Below are positions 26,276-35,474 of a DNA stretch of 64,000 bases, piece after piece. Source of the DNA: Ochrobactrum sp. BTU1. GTDB lineage: Bacteria > Pseudomonadota > Alphaproteobacteria > Rhizobiales > Rhizobiaceae. Under the pieces are notes generated by a model that worked only from the letters and a program-made list of their open reading frames with translations, had not been told where the DNA came from and did no database searches. The DNA is taken from assembly GCA_018798825.1 (NCBI GenBank), contig CP076354.1, positions 1,877,001 to 1,941,000 on the forward strand, given 5' to 3'. The position numbers and the translations under genes are program-made. Numbering within the stretch: position 1 is the stretch's first letter; every line of letters starts with the position of its first letter.

Positions 26276-26437
26276 GTTTTCAGTAAAATGAAACCCGACC
26301 GCCATCGCCATGGCAAAGATCGCAAACGCCGCGATCTTCCAAAAATCGCCACGCTTCTTCAATCCCGGCCAGCCAAGTGGCTTGATGATGTGCAAGCCCA
26401 TCAGGGCCATAAGCAGCACAGGCAGGACTTTGAACAC
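26273..26437 (-). CDS. Small two-helix membrane protein
   Basis: 54 residues from a GTG at 26437 that has GAGAGGTG upstream. Two hydrophobic segments, KVLPVLLMALMGLHIIKPLG and DFWKIAAFAIFAMAMAVGF, are split by a KKRG loop; both ends are charged. No family recognised. The frame stays open to 26485 but the added residues are hydrophilic and lack a ribosome site. Confidence 0.6.
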   Translation of the reverse strand: MFKVLPVLLMALMGLHIIKPLGWPGLKKRGDFWKIAAFAIFAMAMAVGFHFTEN

Positions 26438-26645
26438 AAAACACCTCTCACGCACCCTTTTGGCCCAGCAATCAGCATCCTGCAAGCCTCATCAATTTAT
26501 GCTGTGGTTGTGATACACTTATTCATCTTAAGTTTCATGGACGAAGCTTTGATCTTGGGCGTAGACTTAACCCCGGAGGAGATGAAAAGCGCGTGGAGGA
26601 GACCAGGCTAATCAGCCCTGTCTTGCGCTTTCATCCAGCGTGTTC

Positions 26646-26750
26646 GAGCATTTCCAGCAAAAGTGGGAACCGGTTTTGCGTCTGGAAATGCTTAAAAACA
26701 AATAGATAGAGCGGTTTCAGTGACTCAGCATTGGCTAAAACCACTCTATC
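26646..26750 (+). repeat. Family B repeat, copy 3
   Basis: GAGCATTTCCAGCAAAAGTG ... GAACCGGTTTTGCGTC, ATGCTTAAAAACAAATAG, and a diverged terminal hairpin AGAGCGGTTT ... AAACCACTCT. Lies between the small membrane protein gene and prpE. Confidence 0.75.
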
Positions 26751-26807
26751 ACGATGCTTAATCGGATCATCTGATCCGATTAAGCGCGTGCTTCTGGGAG
26801 GAACAGC

Positions 26808-28718
26808 ATGACATCAAAATATGCCGAAACCTATGCCGCATGGCAGCAAGACCCTGAAGGCTTCTGGGCCGAAGCAGCCGGGGCCATAGACTGGTTCAAG
26901 CCATGGGATCAGGTTCTCGCAAGCGATGAAGGAGTTTATGGTCGCTGGTTTAAAGGTGCTGAATGCAACACCTGTTACAATGCACTCGACCGCCATGTTG
27001 CCAATGGGCGCGGCGATCAGGTTGCGCTCATTTACGAAAGCCCGGTAACAGGCTCTGTACGCAAATTCACCTATCGCGAATTGCTTGAAGAGGTGGAAGC
27101 CCTCTCGGCGGTCATGCTCGACAATGGTGTGAGCAAAGGCGACCGCGTTCTTATCTATATGCCCATGGTGCCGGAAGCTGCTGTCGCCATGCTGGCCTCA
27201 GCCCGCATTGGCGCGGTGCATTCGGTGGTCTTTGGCGGTTTTGCCGCCAACGAGCTTGCCACCCGCATTGATGATGCAAAGCCGGTGATGATTATTGCCG
27301 GTTCATGCGGCATCGAACCAACCCGCGTTGTGCCCTATCAGGCAATGCTCGACAAGGCGATTGCCACCGCCCGCCACACGGTCAGGCACTGCATTATCCT
27401 GCAACGCGAGCAGCATCCGCATAATCCGGTTGAAGGCCGCGATATCGACTATCGTACCGCTGTGGATGCCGCGCGCGGCCGTCATGTTCCTTGCACCTCC
27501 GTTGCTGCCACCGACCCGCTTTATGTGCTCTACACATCGGGTACTACCGGCGAACCCAAAGGTGTCGTGCGTGACAATGGCGGGCATATGGTGGCCCTTG
27601 TATGGTCGCTGAAGCATGTGTTCGGCATCGAGCCGGGACAGGTGTTCTGGGCGGCATCCGATGTCGGCTGGGTGGTCGGCCATTCCTATATTGTCTATGC
27701 TCCGCTCATTGCCGGTGCCACCAGCATCCTCTTTGAAGGCAAACCCGTCGGTACGCCCGATGCAGGCAGCTATTGGCGCATCATCGCCGAGCATGGTGTG
27801 GAGGTGATGTTCACAGCCCCCACTGCCCTGCGTGCGATCAAGAAAGAAGATGCCGACGGCAATTTCGTGCGCCGATACGATCTTTCAAAATTCCGCGCGC
27901 TTTATCTGGCGGGCGAACGTGCCGATCCCGACACGATCCACTGGGCGGAAAATCTACTCGGTTGTCCGGTGATCGATCATTGGTGGCAAACCGAAAGCGG
28001 CTGGCCGATGGTCGCCAATCCGCTTGGCCTTGGACTGCTTGAAACCAAATACGGCTCGCCTGCCGTCTGTCTGCCCGGCTATGACATCCGCGTGCTCGAC
28101 GATGCCGGCCATGAAGTCGAACGTGGCCAACTTGGAAATATCCTTATCAAGCTGCCATTGCCGCCCGGTTGTCTGCCAACTCTGTGGAACGCCGATGAGC
28201 GATTTCGCAAAGCTTATCTCAACGAGTTTCCCGGCTATTATAAAACCGCCGATGCGGGCTACATGGATGAAGACGGCTATCTCTACATCATGAGCCGAAC
28301 CGACGACATCATCAATGTCGCAGGACATCGTCTGTCGACAGGTGCCATGGAGGAGGTCCTTTCCAGCCATCCGGACGTTGCAGAATGTGCGGTCCTTGGC
28401 ATTTCCGATTCCGTCAAAGGACAGGTACCTTGCGGCTTCCTTGTGCTGAAATCCAACATCGACCGTGATCTGCATGAGGTTGAAAAGGAGTGCGTGAGCA
28501 TGATTCGCGACGCCATCGGACCGATTGCCGCGTTCCGGCTCGCCCTGACCGTGAAACGTCTGCCAAAAACCCGTTCCGGAAAGATACTGCGCTCAACAAT
28601 CCAGAAAATCGCTGATGGTGAGGACTGGAAAATGCCCGCCACCATCGATGATCCGGTGATTCTCGATGAAATCAGCGCAGTTCTCCGCGAGCGTCATATC
28701 GGCCTGGCCTTTGCCTGA
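26808..28718 (+). CDS. prpE: Propionyl-CoA synthetase
   Basis: 636 residues of the acyl-CoA synthetase superfamily: P-loop YTSGTTGEPKGVVRDNGGH, AMP-binding region DHWWQTESGWPM, hinge DEDGYLYIMSRTDDIINVAG, and the acetylatable lysine in KRLPKTRSGKIL. The N-terminal YAETYAAWQQDPEGFWAEAA and the DHWWQTE-centred sequence fit PrpE better than Acs. It activates propionate (and acetate less well). An SDR gene follows 80 bases on. Start ATG at 26808 after GGGAGGAACAGC. Confidence 0.9.
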   Translation: MTSKYAETYAAWQQDPEGFWAEAAGAIDWFKPWDQVLASDEGVYGRWFKGAECNTCYNALDRHVANGRGDQVALIYESPVTGSVRKFTYRELLEEVEALSAVMLDNGVSKGDRVLIYMPMVPEAAVAMLASARIGAVHSVVFGGFAANELATRIDDAKPVMIIAGSCGIEPTRVVPYQAMLDKAIATARHTVRHCIILQREQHPHNPVEGRDIDYRTAVDAARGRHVPCTSVAATDPLYVLYTSGTTGEPKGVVRDNGGHMVALVWSLKHVFGIEPGQVFWAASDVGWVVGHSYIVYAPLIAGATSILFEGKPVGTPDAGSYWRIIAEHGVEVMFTAPTALRAIKKEDADGNFVRRYDLSKFRALYLAGERADPDTIHWAENLLGCPVIDHWWQTESGWPMVANPLGLGLLETKYGSPAVCLPGYDIRVLDDAGHEVERGQLGNILIKLPLPPGCLPTLWNADERFRKAYLNEFPGYYKTADAGYMDEDGYLYIMSRTDDIINVAGHRLSTGAMEEVLSSHPDVAECAVLGISDSVKGQVPCGFLVLKSNIDRDLHEVEKECVSMIRDAIGPIAAFRLALTVKRLPKTRSGKILRSTIQKIADGEDWKMPATIDDPVILDEISAVLRERHIGLAFA

Positions 28719-28798
28719 CCTTTTATTATCGCGCATCTAGAGCGCTTGACCGGCGCAAGCCGCCGGTCCACTCTCCGGCAAAAATCGGAGAATGATCG

Positions 28799-29590
28799 AT
28801 GCAGTTAGAAGGCAAGGTGGCAATCGTCACGGGGGCTGCCCGCGGTATTGGCTATGCCATTGCCAAGCGCTTCCTAATGGATGGCGCAAGTGTCGTTTTG
28901 TCGGATATCGACGGCACAGGCGCCACAAAAGCAGTCAGGGATCTGGAGCAATATGGCCGGGTTCTCGCCATTGCCTGCGATGTGGGCGACAAACTCGATA
29001 TTCATAATCTGCTGACCTATGCCACGACCAATCTTGGTGAGATCGATATCCTCGTCAACAATGCAGGCATCGTGCATCAGGCAGAGTTTCTCGACCTGAA
29101 AGAAGATGACTTCGACCGCGTGATGCGCGTCAACCTCAAGGGCGCTTTTCTTTGCGGTCAAGCCGTCGCAAAACGCATGGTTGCGCGCGTGGAAGCGGGT
29201 GGCGAGGCTGGCAGCATCATCAATATGTCGTCGATCAACGCGATATTCGGTCTGCCCAATCAGCTTGCCTATTCCGTGTCAAAGGGTGGCATGAACCAAC
29301 TGACACGCACGATGGCGGTAGCACTCGCCAAATGGGGCATTCGCGTCAATGCAATCGGCCCCGGCTCAATCGACACTGACATGCTGTCCGCCGTGAACAA
29401 CGATGCTGAGGCACGCAAGAAGATACTCGCGCGCACGCCATTGGGTAGAATCGGACAAGCATCTGAAATTGCAGCAATAGCCTCATTCCTCGCATCGCGT
29501 GATTCAAGCTATGTGACAGGCCAGACGATCTATGCCGATGGTGGACGCTTACCGCTGAGCTATACCGCAGAACCGCCTTTCAAGGCCTGA
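28799..29590 (+). CDS. SDR-family oxidoreductase
   Basis: 263 residues, classical SDR: VTGAARGIGYAIAKRF at the NAD(P) site, NNAGIVHQ, catalytic Ser in INMSSINAIFGL, and YSVSKGG with the Tyr and Lys. The C-terminal VTGQTIYADGGRLPLSY is usual. Asp after the second beta strand (VVLSDIDGTG) predicts NAD preference. Substrate unknown; close to prpE on the same strand. Confidence 0.9.
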   Translation: MQLEGKVAIVTGAARGIGYAIAKRFLMDGASVVLSDIDGTGATKAVRDLEQYGRVLAIACDVGDKLDIHNLLTYATTNLGEIDILVNNAGIVHQAEFLDLKEDDFDRVMRVNLKGAFLCGQAVAKRMVARVEAGGEAGSIINMSSINAIFGLPNQLAYSVSKGGMNQLTRTMAVALAKWGIRVNAIGPGSIDTDMLSAVNNDAEARKKILARTPLGRIGQASEIAAIASFLASRDSSYVTGQTIYADGGRLPLSYTAEPPFKA

Positions 29591-29702
29591 TGAAATAGTT
29601 GCCGTTTGCGTATATCAGGAAGATAATAATTAACATTGCTCCTGACAGACAGCTGTCAGGAGGCCTGTGTCATAGTGCATTCTTACAGATGAGGGATTCA
29701 CC

Positions 29703-29888
29703 ATGGCACTCGCAATCGCACCACTGCTCGCAATTCTGAAAGAATATAAGCGCAGACAGGACGAACGTCGGCGCTTCGTGCGCACGCAGCGCGCATTCGA
29801 CAACCTCCCAAGCGACCTGCGCAAGGATATGGGCTGGCCGGACCGTTATCTCGAACAGCGCCGTAACGCTGCCGATGAGAGGAAATAA
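29703..29888 (+). CDS. DUF1127-like small protein
   Basis: 61 residues, basic, with FDNLPSDLRKDMGWPDRYLE, close to the YjiS/DUF1127 pattern of Arg-rich, phosphate/RNA-related small proteins of Rhizobiales. First gene of a three-gene run: the PfpI-like gene begins 4 bases after it. RBS: GAGGG upstream of ATG at 29703. Confidence 0.75.
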   Translation: MALAIAPLLAILKEYKRRQDERRRFVRTQRAFDNLPSDLRKDMGWPDRYLEQRRNAADERK

Positions 29889-29892
29889 CACC

Positions 29893-30474
29893 ATGGCGGA
29901 AACCAAAATGGTCGGCTTCGTCTTCGTTGAAGGCTTTGCTGATTGGGAATATGGGTTTTTATCGGCATCGGCACGCGAATGGTTCGACGTAAACACCGTC
30001 TCACTTGCTCCTGCAGGTGCGGAAGTCCGTTCGCTCAGCGGCTTTCGGCTGACGCCGGATCGTAGCACGGACCCCGAAGAAAACACTGACCTTGATGCTA
30101 TTGCCGTCATCGGCTCCGATCTCTGGGCGACGCCGCAGGCTCCCGATCTGACTACGCTCTTGCGCGCCATCGCACAAAAATGCGGTGTGGTTGGTGGCAT
30201 TTGCGGCGCAACACTTGCACTGGCTCGCGCAGGCCTCTTCAATGGGGTCAATCACACCAGCAATGGCCGCGAATGGATCGCAGAACGCGTACCGCAATAT
30301 GCGGGTGCCAGCCGCTATCAGGACGTGCCCGATGCTGTTGCGGATAAGCGCATCGTTTCGGCGCCGGGTACAGCGCCCGGCACCTTCGCTGCCGCTTTTT
30401 TGGAAACGCTGTTTCCAACCGAGCGGGAGCGTATTGGCGAAATGCGTGCGCTTTTCGCACGCGAATATACTTGA
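29893..30474 (+). CDS. DJ-1/PfpI family glutamine amidotransferase-like protein
   Basis: 193 residues from ATG 29893. The nucleophile elbow is VGGICGATLALARAGL with Cys near 100; the flavodoxin-like fold has an early VGFVFVEGFADWEYGF with the acid residue. Such proteins act as glyoxalase, deglycase or proteases; the activity here cannot be set. Overlap-free in the operon between DUF1127-like and YafY genes; the latter begins 7 bases on. A start at 29875 would overlap the upstream gene. Confidence 0.85.
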   Translation: MAETKMVGFVFVEGFADWEYGFLSASAREWFDVNTVSLAPAGAEVRSLSGFRLTPDRSTDPEENTDLDAIAVIGSDLWATPQAPDLTTLLRAIAQKCGVVGGICGATLALARAGLFNGVNHTSNGREWIAERVPQYAGASRYQDVPDAVADKRIVSAPGTAPGTFAAAFLETLFPTERERIGEMRALFAREYT

Positions 30475-30481
30475 GATCACC

Positions 30482-31183
30482 ATGCGTCGAGCAGACCGCC
30501 TTTTTCAAATCGTTCAGCATCTTCGCGGCGGCAGGCTTGTCACCGCACGGCAGCTTGCCGAGCGGCTGGAAGTTTCAGAACGCACGATCTATCGCGACAT
30601 TGCAGATCTGCAATCGACAGGCGTTCCTATCGATGGTGAAGCCGGCGTCGGCTATATTCTGCGGCAGGGGTTTGAACTACCGCCACTGATGTTTACGCGT
30701 GATGAAATCGTGGCACTTGTTGCAGGCGCCCGCTTGATCCGTGCATGGGGTGGCGTTTCAATGGCGCGCGGTGCAGAAGAAGCCCTGGTCAAGATCGAAG
30801 CCGTTCTGCCCAAAGAAGAACGCGCGCGCATCACCGGCACGCAAATCCATGCACCGTCTGCATCAATCAGCGTAAGCGAACGCCGTATCATCGATGCCGT
30901 CGAGCGCGCAGTTGATGAAGGCACGGTTCTCAACATCCGTTATCGCGATCTGGAAGCCCGTGAGAGCGAGCGGGATATCCGTCCGCTTGGTCTGTGGTTC
31001 TGGGGCAAGGTCTGGACTGTGATCGGCTGGTGTGAATTGCGCAATGCTTTCCGCACGTTTCGTACCGACCGCATTATCGCTGCTGACAAATCAGGCCGCA
31101 CGTTCCGCTCCGAGCGCGGCAAAACACTGGCGGATTTTTACCGGTTGATGGAGATGAGCGAGTACAACGCATTCAAGGACTAG
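30482..31183 (+). CDS. YafY/WYL family transcriptional regulator
   Basis: 233 residues: N-terminal DeoR-type helix-turn-helix (RLFQIVQHLRGGRLVTARQL, EVSERTIYRDIADLQSTGVP) and a C-terminal WYL domain with LWFWGKVWTVIGWCELRNAFR. WYL regulators sense small ligands and often govern neighbouring genes, so it may control the PfpI-like gene directly upstream; inference. The stop codon TAG (31181-31183) is the first triplet of an intergenic repeat, so the repeat may have replaced the original 3' end. Confidence 0.88.
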   Translation: MRRADRLFQIVQHLRGGRLVTARQLAERLEVSERTIYRDIADLQSTGVPIDGEAGVGYILRQGFELPPLMFTRDEIVALVAGARLIRAWGGVSMARGAEEALVKIEAVLPKEERARITGTQIHAPSASISVSERRIIDAVERAVDEGTVLNIRYRDLEARESERDIRPLGLWFWGKVWTVIGWCELRNAFRTFRTDRIIAADKSGRTFRSERGKTLADFYRLMEMSEYNAFKD

Positions 31184-31288
31184 AGCGCCGGGCGCCCTTT
31201 TGGGCGCACAAAGGTCGCTCTAACACTTTATGTTTACAGCATAATTTTACCTTAAACTGATTCAAGTTTAAGGAATTATGCTGTAGAG
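31181..31288 (+). repeat. Family C intergenic repeat, copy 2
   Basis: TAGAGCGCCGGGCGCCC..., TGGGCGCACAAAGGTCGCTC, ...AGGAATTATGCTGTAGAGCG. Nearly the same as 3961-4067. Its first three bases are the stop codon of the YafY gene. Confidence 0.8.
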
Positions 31289-31340
31289 CGCCGGGCGTCG
31301 TGCCAGAAGCTCAAACGTCACGCTTACCTTCCCAAGCAAC

Positions 31341-31371
31341 AAAAAACCCGCCAGAACGGCGGGTTTTTTGT
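31341..31371. terminator. Two-way terminator before trcR end
   Basis: AAAAAACCCGCC-AGAAC-GGCGGGTTTTTTG with A-run and T-run; the minus gene ends at 31387. Confidence 0.88.
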
Positions 31372-31386
31372 TCAGTCGAAGAAATC

Positions 31387-32070
31387 TTATTCTTCGTCTT
31401 CGTCGGTGTTCGAGCCCTTCAGCGAGGAGAGCTTTGCGAAAACCTTGTCCGCATCCAGCTCTTCTTCTTCAGGCTTCTCATCACGGTAATCGAAGTTTTC
31501 AGTCGCCGATGCTGGCAGCAATGTGCTGTCAGATTCAACAACTGGACGGTTGCGCGCTGCGCGCTCGACTTCAAGGTCGAGATCGATCTGCGAGCAAAGG
31601 CCGAGCGTGACAGGGTCCATTGCAGTCAGGCTTGCCGAGTTCCAGTGAGTGCGATTGCGAATCTGCTCAATGGTCGACTTGGTCGTGCCGATCAGACGCG
31701 AAACCTGTGCATCCTTGAGTTCAGGATGATTGCGCACCAGCCAGAGAATCGCATTCGGACGATCCTGACGCTTGGACAGCGGCGTATAACGCGGGCCCTT
31801 GCGCTTGGCTTCTGGAACGCGAACCTTTGGCTCGGAAAGCTTCAGGCGATGATACTGGTCCTTTTCGCCCTTCGCGATTTCTTCGCGCGAAAGCTGGCCG
31901 GTGATAACCGGGTCAAGTCCCTTGATACCCTGCGAGGCCTCACCGTCCGCAATAGCCTTTACTTCGAGCGGATGCAGCTTGCAGAGAGCCGCGATCTGGT
32001 CAAAGGACAGAGCCGTATTATCAACGAGCCAGACTGCCGTTGCCTTCGGCATAAGAAGCTGGGTGGCCAT
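31387..32070 (-). CDS. trcR: DUF1013 cell-cycle regulator TrcR
   Basis: 227 residues with the DUF1013 sequence: MPKATAVWLVDNTALSFDQIAA, a helix-turn-helix-like AQVSRLIGTTKSTIEQIRNRTHW near 115-140 and an acidic tail ending DEDEE. TrcR is the name of the family in alphaproteobacteria, where it links to cell-cycle transcription. Monocistronic; terminator at 31341. Confidence 0.88.
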   Translation of the reverse strand: MATQLLMPKATAVWLVDNTALSFDQIAALCKLHPLEVKAIADGEASQGIKGLDPVITGQLSREEIAKGEKDQYHRLKLSEPKVRVPEAKRKGPRYTPLSKRQDRPNAILWLVRNHPELKDAQVSRLIGTTKSTIEQIRNRTHWNSASLTAMDPVTLGLCSQIDLDLEVERAARNRPVVESDSTLLPASATENFDYRDEKPEEEELDADKVFAKLSSLKGSNTDEDEE

Positions 32071-32222
32071 TAGATATAATCCTCTTGTTCGTCCGCTCCG
32101 GTAGGGCGGGCCGTGGGAAAAACCACAAATTCCGGGAAATCACGGTCTATATATATTTTTTTTGTGCGCAGAGCAAGAAACTGCTGCCATGACATCCCAG
32201 GTTCTCTCGCAAATCTATTAGG

Positions 32223-33227
32223 TCAAGCGACATCAAGCACGATTTTGCCAATGTGCTGGCTGCCTTCCATACGATCATGCGCCCGCCACGCATCTTTAAG
32301 AGGGAAGATCATATCCATCACAGGGGCAACCTGACGCTGTGCCAGAAGCGGCCAGACTTTCGCTTCCAATTCGCGCGCGATGCCTGCCTTGAACTCAACC
32401 GAACGTGATCGCAATGTCGAGCCGGTATGGGTCAGGCGCTTGGTCATCAGGATTGCGAAGTTAGCCGTTGCCTTTGCCCCATTCAGGAAGGCGATCTGCA
32501 CGATGCGACCATCTTCGGCTGCCGCCTTGTAATTGCGGTCGACGTAATCGCCACCAACCATATCGAGGATCACATCGGCTCCCTTGCCGCCGGTCATCTC
32601 TTTGACGACAGCGACAAAATCTTCATCGCGATAATTAATCGCGCGATCGGCGCCAAGCTTTAAACAGGCATCGCACTTCGCTTGGGAGCCAGCCGTTACG
32701 ATAACGCTTGCGCCAAAGGCTTTGCCAAGCTGAATAGCCGTCGTGCCAATCCCTGACGAGCCGCCATGGATCAGCAGGGTTTCGCCTTCTTTAAGGCCAC
32801 CGCGTTCAAATACATTATGCCAGACCGTGAAGAAGGTCTCGGGGATGGCTGCGGCCTCAATATATCCATAGCCCGACGGCAGAGGCAGCGCAGTAGTTTC
32901 ATGCACAGTGGCATATTCTGCATAGCCGCCACCGGCAAGCAGCGCCACGACCTGATCGCCGATGCGATAGCGTTTCACACCCTCGCCGATCGCAACGATA
33001 TCACCGGCAATTTCAAGCCCTGGTATGTCCGACGCGCCGGGTGGCGGCGCATAACTGCCCTGACGCTGCAACACATCTGGCCGGTTCACGCCTGCCGCCC
33101 TAACCCGCACCAGCACCTCGCCTACCTTCGGCTCGGGCACCGAGCGCTGTACGGAACGCAATACATTGGCGTCGCCCGGCTCGGAAATTTCGATTGCGGT
33201 CATCTGGGAAGGCAATTCAGCCATCAT
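32223..33227 (-). CDS. Zinc-free quinone oxidoreductase (PIG3-like)
   Basis: 334 residues of the medium-chain dehydrogenase/reductase family: GROES-like N-terminus with VRAAGVNRPDVLQRQG, Rossmann motif LLIHGGSSGIGTTAIQLGK, and ADVILDMVGGDY. No zinc-binding cysteine cluster, so it resembles NADPH:quinone reductase/PIG3. The start is ATG at 33227, with AGGAG eight bases away; a TTG at 33233 or the next ATG 33224 are alternatives. Substrate unknown. Confidence 0.87.
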   Translation of the reverse strand: MMAELPSQMTAIEISEPGDANVLRSVQRSVPEPKVGEVLVRVRAAGVNRPDVLQRQGSYAPPPGASDIPGLEIAGDIVAIGEGVKRYRIGDQVVALLAGGGYAEYATVHETTALPLPSGYGYIEAAAIPETFFTVWHNVFERGGLKEGETLLIHGGSSGIGTTAIQLGKAFGASVIVTAGSQAKCDACLKLGADRAINYRDEDFVAVVKEMTGGKGADVILDMVGGDYVDRNYKAAAEDGRIVQIAFLNGAKATANFAILMTKRLTHTGSTLRSRSVEFKAGIARELEAKVWPLLAQRQVAPVMDMIFPLKDAWRAHDRMEGSQHIGKIVLDVA

Positions 33228-33354
33228 GATCAAAGCTCCTGTTCAAATCTCTCGTCGCAGAAATACCGCACACACAACTGCACAAATACATCCTGCTCAT
33301 TTTCAGAGAATTCATCATCGATTTCTGGAAATATATATGCGAAGATTCAAGGTG

Positions 33355-33462
33355 TTATAGCATTTGAGCCAAAAGTGCGAAGCGGTTTTGCGTCGGATAA
33401 TGCGTAAAAACAAACAGTTACAGCGGTTCCAACGATTCTTTCTTAACTGAAACCGCTGTAAA
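33355..33462 (+). repeat. Family B repeat, copy 4
   Basis: TTATAGCATTTGAGCC..., GCGAAGCGGTTTTGCG, ATAATGCGTAAAAAC, then hairpin ACAGCGGTTCCA ... TGAAACCGCTGT (one G-U/C-A change versus copy 1). Confidence 0.8.
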
Positions 33463-33507
33463 TCTTTTCTGTCTTTATAAGCGCGCCATAGACTCCGGAG
33501 GAAGGCC

Positions 33508-33699
33508 ATGAGCGGTTTTGATGAAGAGGTCAAAAAGCCACGCGAAAGCGTCGTTCTCAGCGAGGATGAGCTGTCTCTGCTGTCGGTGATCGAAATCGAC
33601 CAGCGTATCGCTTTGCTACAATCCGAAATCGAACGTCTGAAAGCAGAAAGGCTCCGAAAGGGCGACAGCCGCGCGGCTGCAGAAGCACTTTTCCGCTGA
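33508..33699 (+). CDS. DUF1192 protein
   Basis: 63 residues, MSGFDEEVKKP then EIDQRIALLQSEIERLKAER, the DUF1192 pattern of a short coiled coil. It is preceded by GGAGGAAGGCC and followed, 80 bases on, by an MFS gene. Function unknown. Confidence 0.85.
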   Translation: MSGFDEEVKKPRESVVLSEDELSLLSVIEIDQRIALLQSEIERLKAERLRKGDSRAAAEALFR

Positions 33700-33779
33700 G
33701 GCAGCACGTTTTCGCCTCAGTATCAGAGATAAATCAAAGCCACTTCAATACGGCTTCATGAAATTCCGGGAACGTAATA

Positions 33780-35018
33780 TTGCGTATTTACATTCAGGTT
33801 CTGGCGCTGCTTTGCGGCACAGCCTTTCTCTTGATGGCCTCTGGCCTGCATGGCCTGTTGCTGCCCTTGCGCGGCGGACTTGAAGGCTTCTCCGTTGCTT
33901 CACTTGGTATGCTGGGCACGACATGGGCGGGCGGTTTTGTCGCTGGCTGCATTTTCGCCCCGCGCCTGGTGCGACGTGTCGGCCATGTCCGCGCTTTTGG
34001 CTGTTTTGCAGCTTCCGCCGCCATCATCGCTCTTTTGTCAGGCATCTATATCGATGCAATCTCATGGATCATTCTGCGAACCTTCACTGGCTTCTCGATG
34101 GCAGGCGCTTTCATGGTGATCGAAAGCTGGCTGAACGAGCGCGCCACCAATGAGTCCCGCGGCAAGATTTTCGGCCTCTATATGATGGTCAACTATGGTG
34201 CCACCATGAGCGGCCAGATGATGGTGGCAAATGGCGATATCAGGAGTGATCATCTGTTCATGATCACCGGCATTCTTTTCTGCCTGGCACTGATCCCCAC
34301 CGCCATGTCGACAGCGGTAAGCCCAAAACCGCTGACCGAAGTACAGCTTGATCTCAAGGCGCTTTACCGCAATTCACCTGCCGCCTTCGTCGGCTGCATC
34401 CTGATCGGCATAGCGAATGGTGCCTGGGGTACGCTTGGCGCTGTTTTCGGCGCAAAATCGGGCATTTCAACCACCGAAATCGCGCTTATGGTCAGCGTAA
34501 CCATCGCAGCTGGTGCCTTGATGCAAATCCCGGTCGGGCGAATTTCCGACCTGATAGACCGGCGTTATGTTCTGGCCGGTGTAGCTTCTCTCGCAGCCTT
34601 TGTCGGTCTTATGGCCTTCATCATCGGCCCGTCCAATGGCAAGGTCATCATCATTATGACCGGCTGCTATGGCGCGCTGGCCTATGCGCTTTACCCGGTT
34701 GCCGTCGCCCACGCAAACGACCATGCCTCGGCGGAAAGCTTTGTGAAAGTATCGAGCGGATTGCTGTTGCTTTATGGCTTCGGCACGATGCTGGGGCCGC
34801 TGCTTGCAGCCGCTGCCATGGATATCTTCTGGCCATCTGGGCTGTTTGCCATCACAGCGCTCTCGCATATTTCCATCACAGCCTATGCGCTGTTCCGCTC
34901 ACGCAAGCGGGCATCCGTGCCAAAGGCTGAAAAGGAACAGTTCAAGAGTATGCCGTCTGTGAAAAGTGCAACACCTGAAGCCATGAACCTTGATCCAAGG
35001 GCTGAAGCGGAAAGCTGA
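33780..35018 (+). CDS. MFS transporter (YcaD/YfkF-like)
   Basis: 412 residues with twelve hydrophobic segments in two sets of six, starting LALLCGTAFLLMASGLHGLLL. The first cytosolic loop has the MFS motif RLVRRVGHVR and the mid-loop a PKPLTEVQLDL. The start is TTG at 33780; the next ATG would remove half of the first helix. Alphaproteobacterial relatives are unspecific efflux or sugar exporters; substrate unknown. Downstream hairpin at 35041. Confidence 0.82.
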   Translation: MRIYIQVLALLCGTAFLLMASGLHGLLLPLRGGLEGFSVASLGMLGTTWAGGFVAGCIFAPRLVRRVGHVRAFGCFAASAAIIALLSGIYIDAISWIILRTFTGFSMAGAFMVIESWLNERATNESRGKIFGLYMMVNYGATMSGQMMVANGDIRSDHLFMITGILFCLALIPTAMSTAVSPKPLTEVQLDLKALYRNSPAAFVGCILIGIANGAWGTLGAVFGAKSGISTTEIALMVSVTIAAGALMQIPVGRISDLIDRRYVLAGVASLAAFVGLMAFIIGPSNGKVIIIMTGCYGALAYALYPVAVAHANDHASAESFVKVSSGLLLLYGFGTMLGPLLAAAAMDIFWPSGLFAITALSHISITAYALFRSRKRASVPKAEKEQFKSMPSVKSATPEAMNLDPRAEAES

Positions 35019-35040
35019 GCACAACCTTCAGACAGACAAC

Positions 35041-35071
35041 AAAAAAGCAGCGAATATTCGCTGCTTTCTTC
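35041..35071 (+). terminator. Terminator after MFS gene
   Basis: AAAAAAGCAGCGAATATTCGCTGCTTTCTT: stem AGCAGCGAAT/ATTCGCTGCT. Confidence 0.82.
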
Positions 35072-35080
35072 GGTGTCTTT

Positions 35081-35150
35081 TAAAGCATTTTCGGCAAAAT
35101 TGCGAAGCGGTTTTGCGTGGGATAATGCGATAAAAACAGGAAATGCTCTA
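35081..35150 (+). repeat. Family B repeat, shortened copy 5
   Basis: AAAGCATTTTCGGCAAAATT, GCGAAGCGGTTTTGCG, ATAATGCGATAAAAAC, then GAAATGCTC; the final long hairpin is missing and the AGCATTT/AAATGCT ends pair instead. Confidence 0.7.
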
Positions 35151-35288
35151 TGGTGAGCACCTTTGCAAAATCATTTGATTTTAAAAGCTGATGTGCGGCG
35201 GCTGTTGCACAGCCGCCAATATCAGTAACAGTACCATCCTGTTGATCATCACCAACGGCGATTGAAATACCGTTTAAAACTCCTGTGT

Positions 35289-35474
35289 TTAATGTCGTGT
35301 CACCTGAGTTTTAAGTTTCTCGATCTGCTCCTTGAGAACGAGTTTCTTGCGCTTGAGAGAAGTAACATGCAGGTCATCAATTGCCGGTGACGCTAAAGCC
35401 TCGGAGATTTCCTCTTCCAAAGCGCCGTGCTTCTGTTCAAGCGTGGCAAGATGGGACTCGATAGCCATCATCAA
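35289..35474 (-). CDS. DUF465 (YdcH-like) protein
   Basis: 61 residues: SHLATLEQKHGALEEEISEA, an SLKRKKLVLKEQIEKLK C-terminal helix; this is the DUF465/YdcH short coiled coil. It is divergent to a second member at 35816, so two related genes flank a 340-base gap. Start ATG 35474 or the second or third Met. Confidence 0.82.
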   Translation of the reverse strand: MMMAIESHLATLEQKHGALEEEISEALASPAIDDLHVTSLKRKKLVLKEQIEKLKTQVTRH

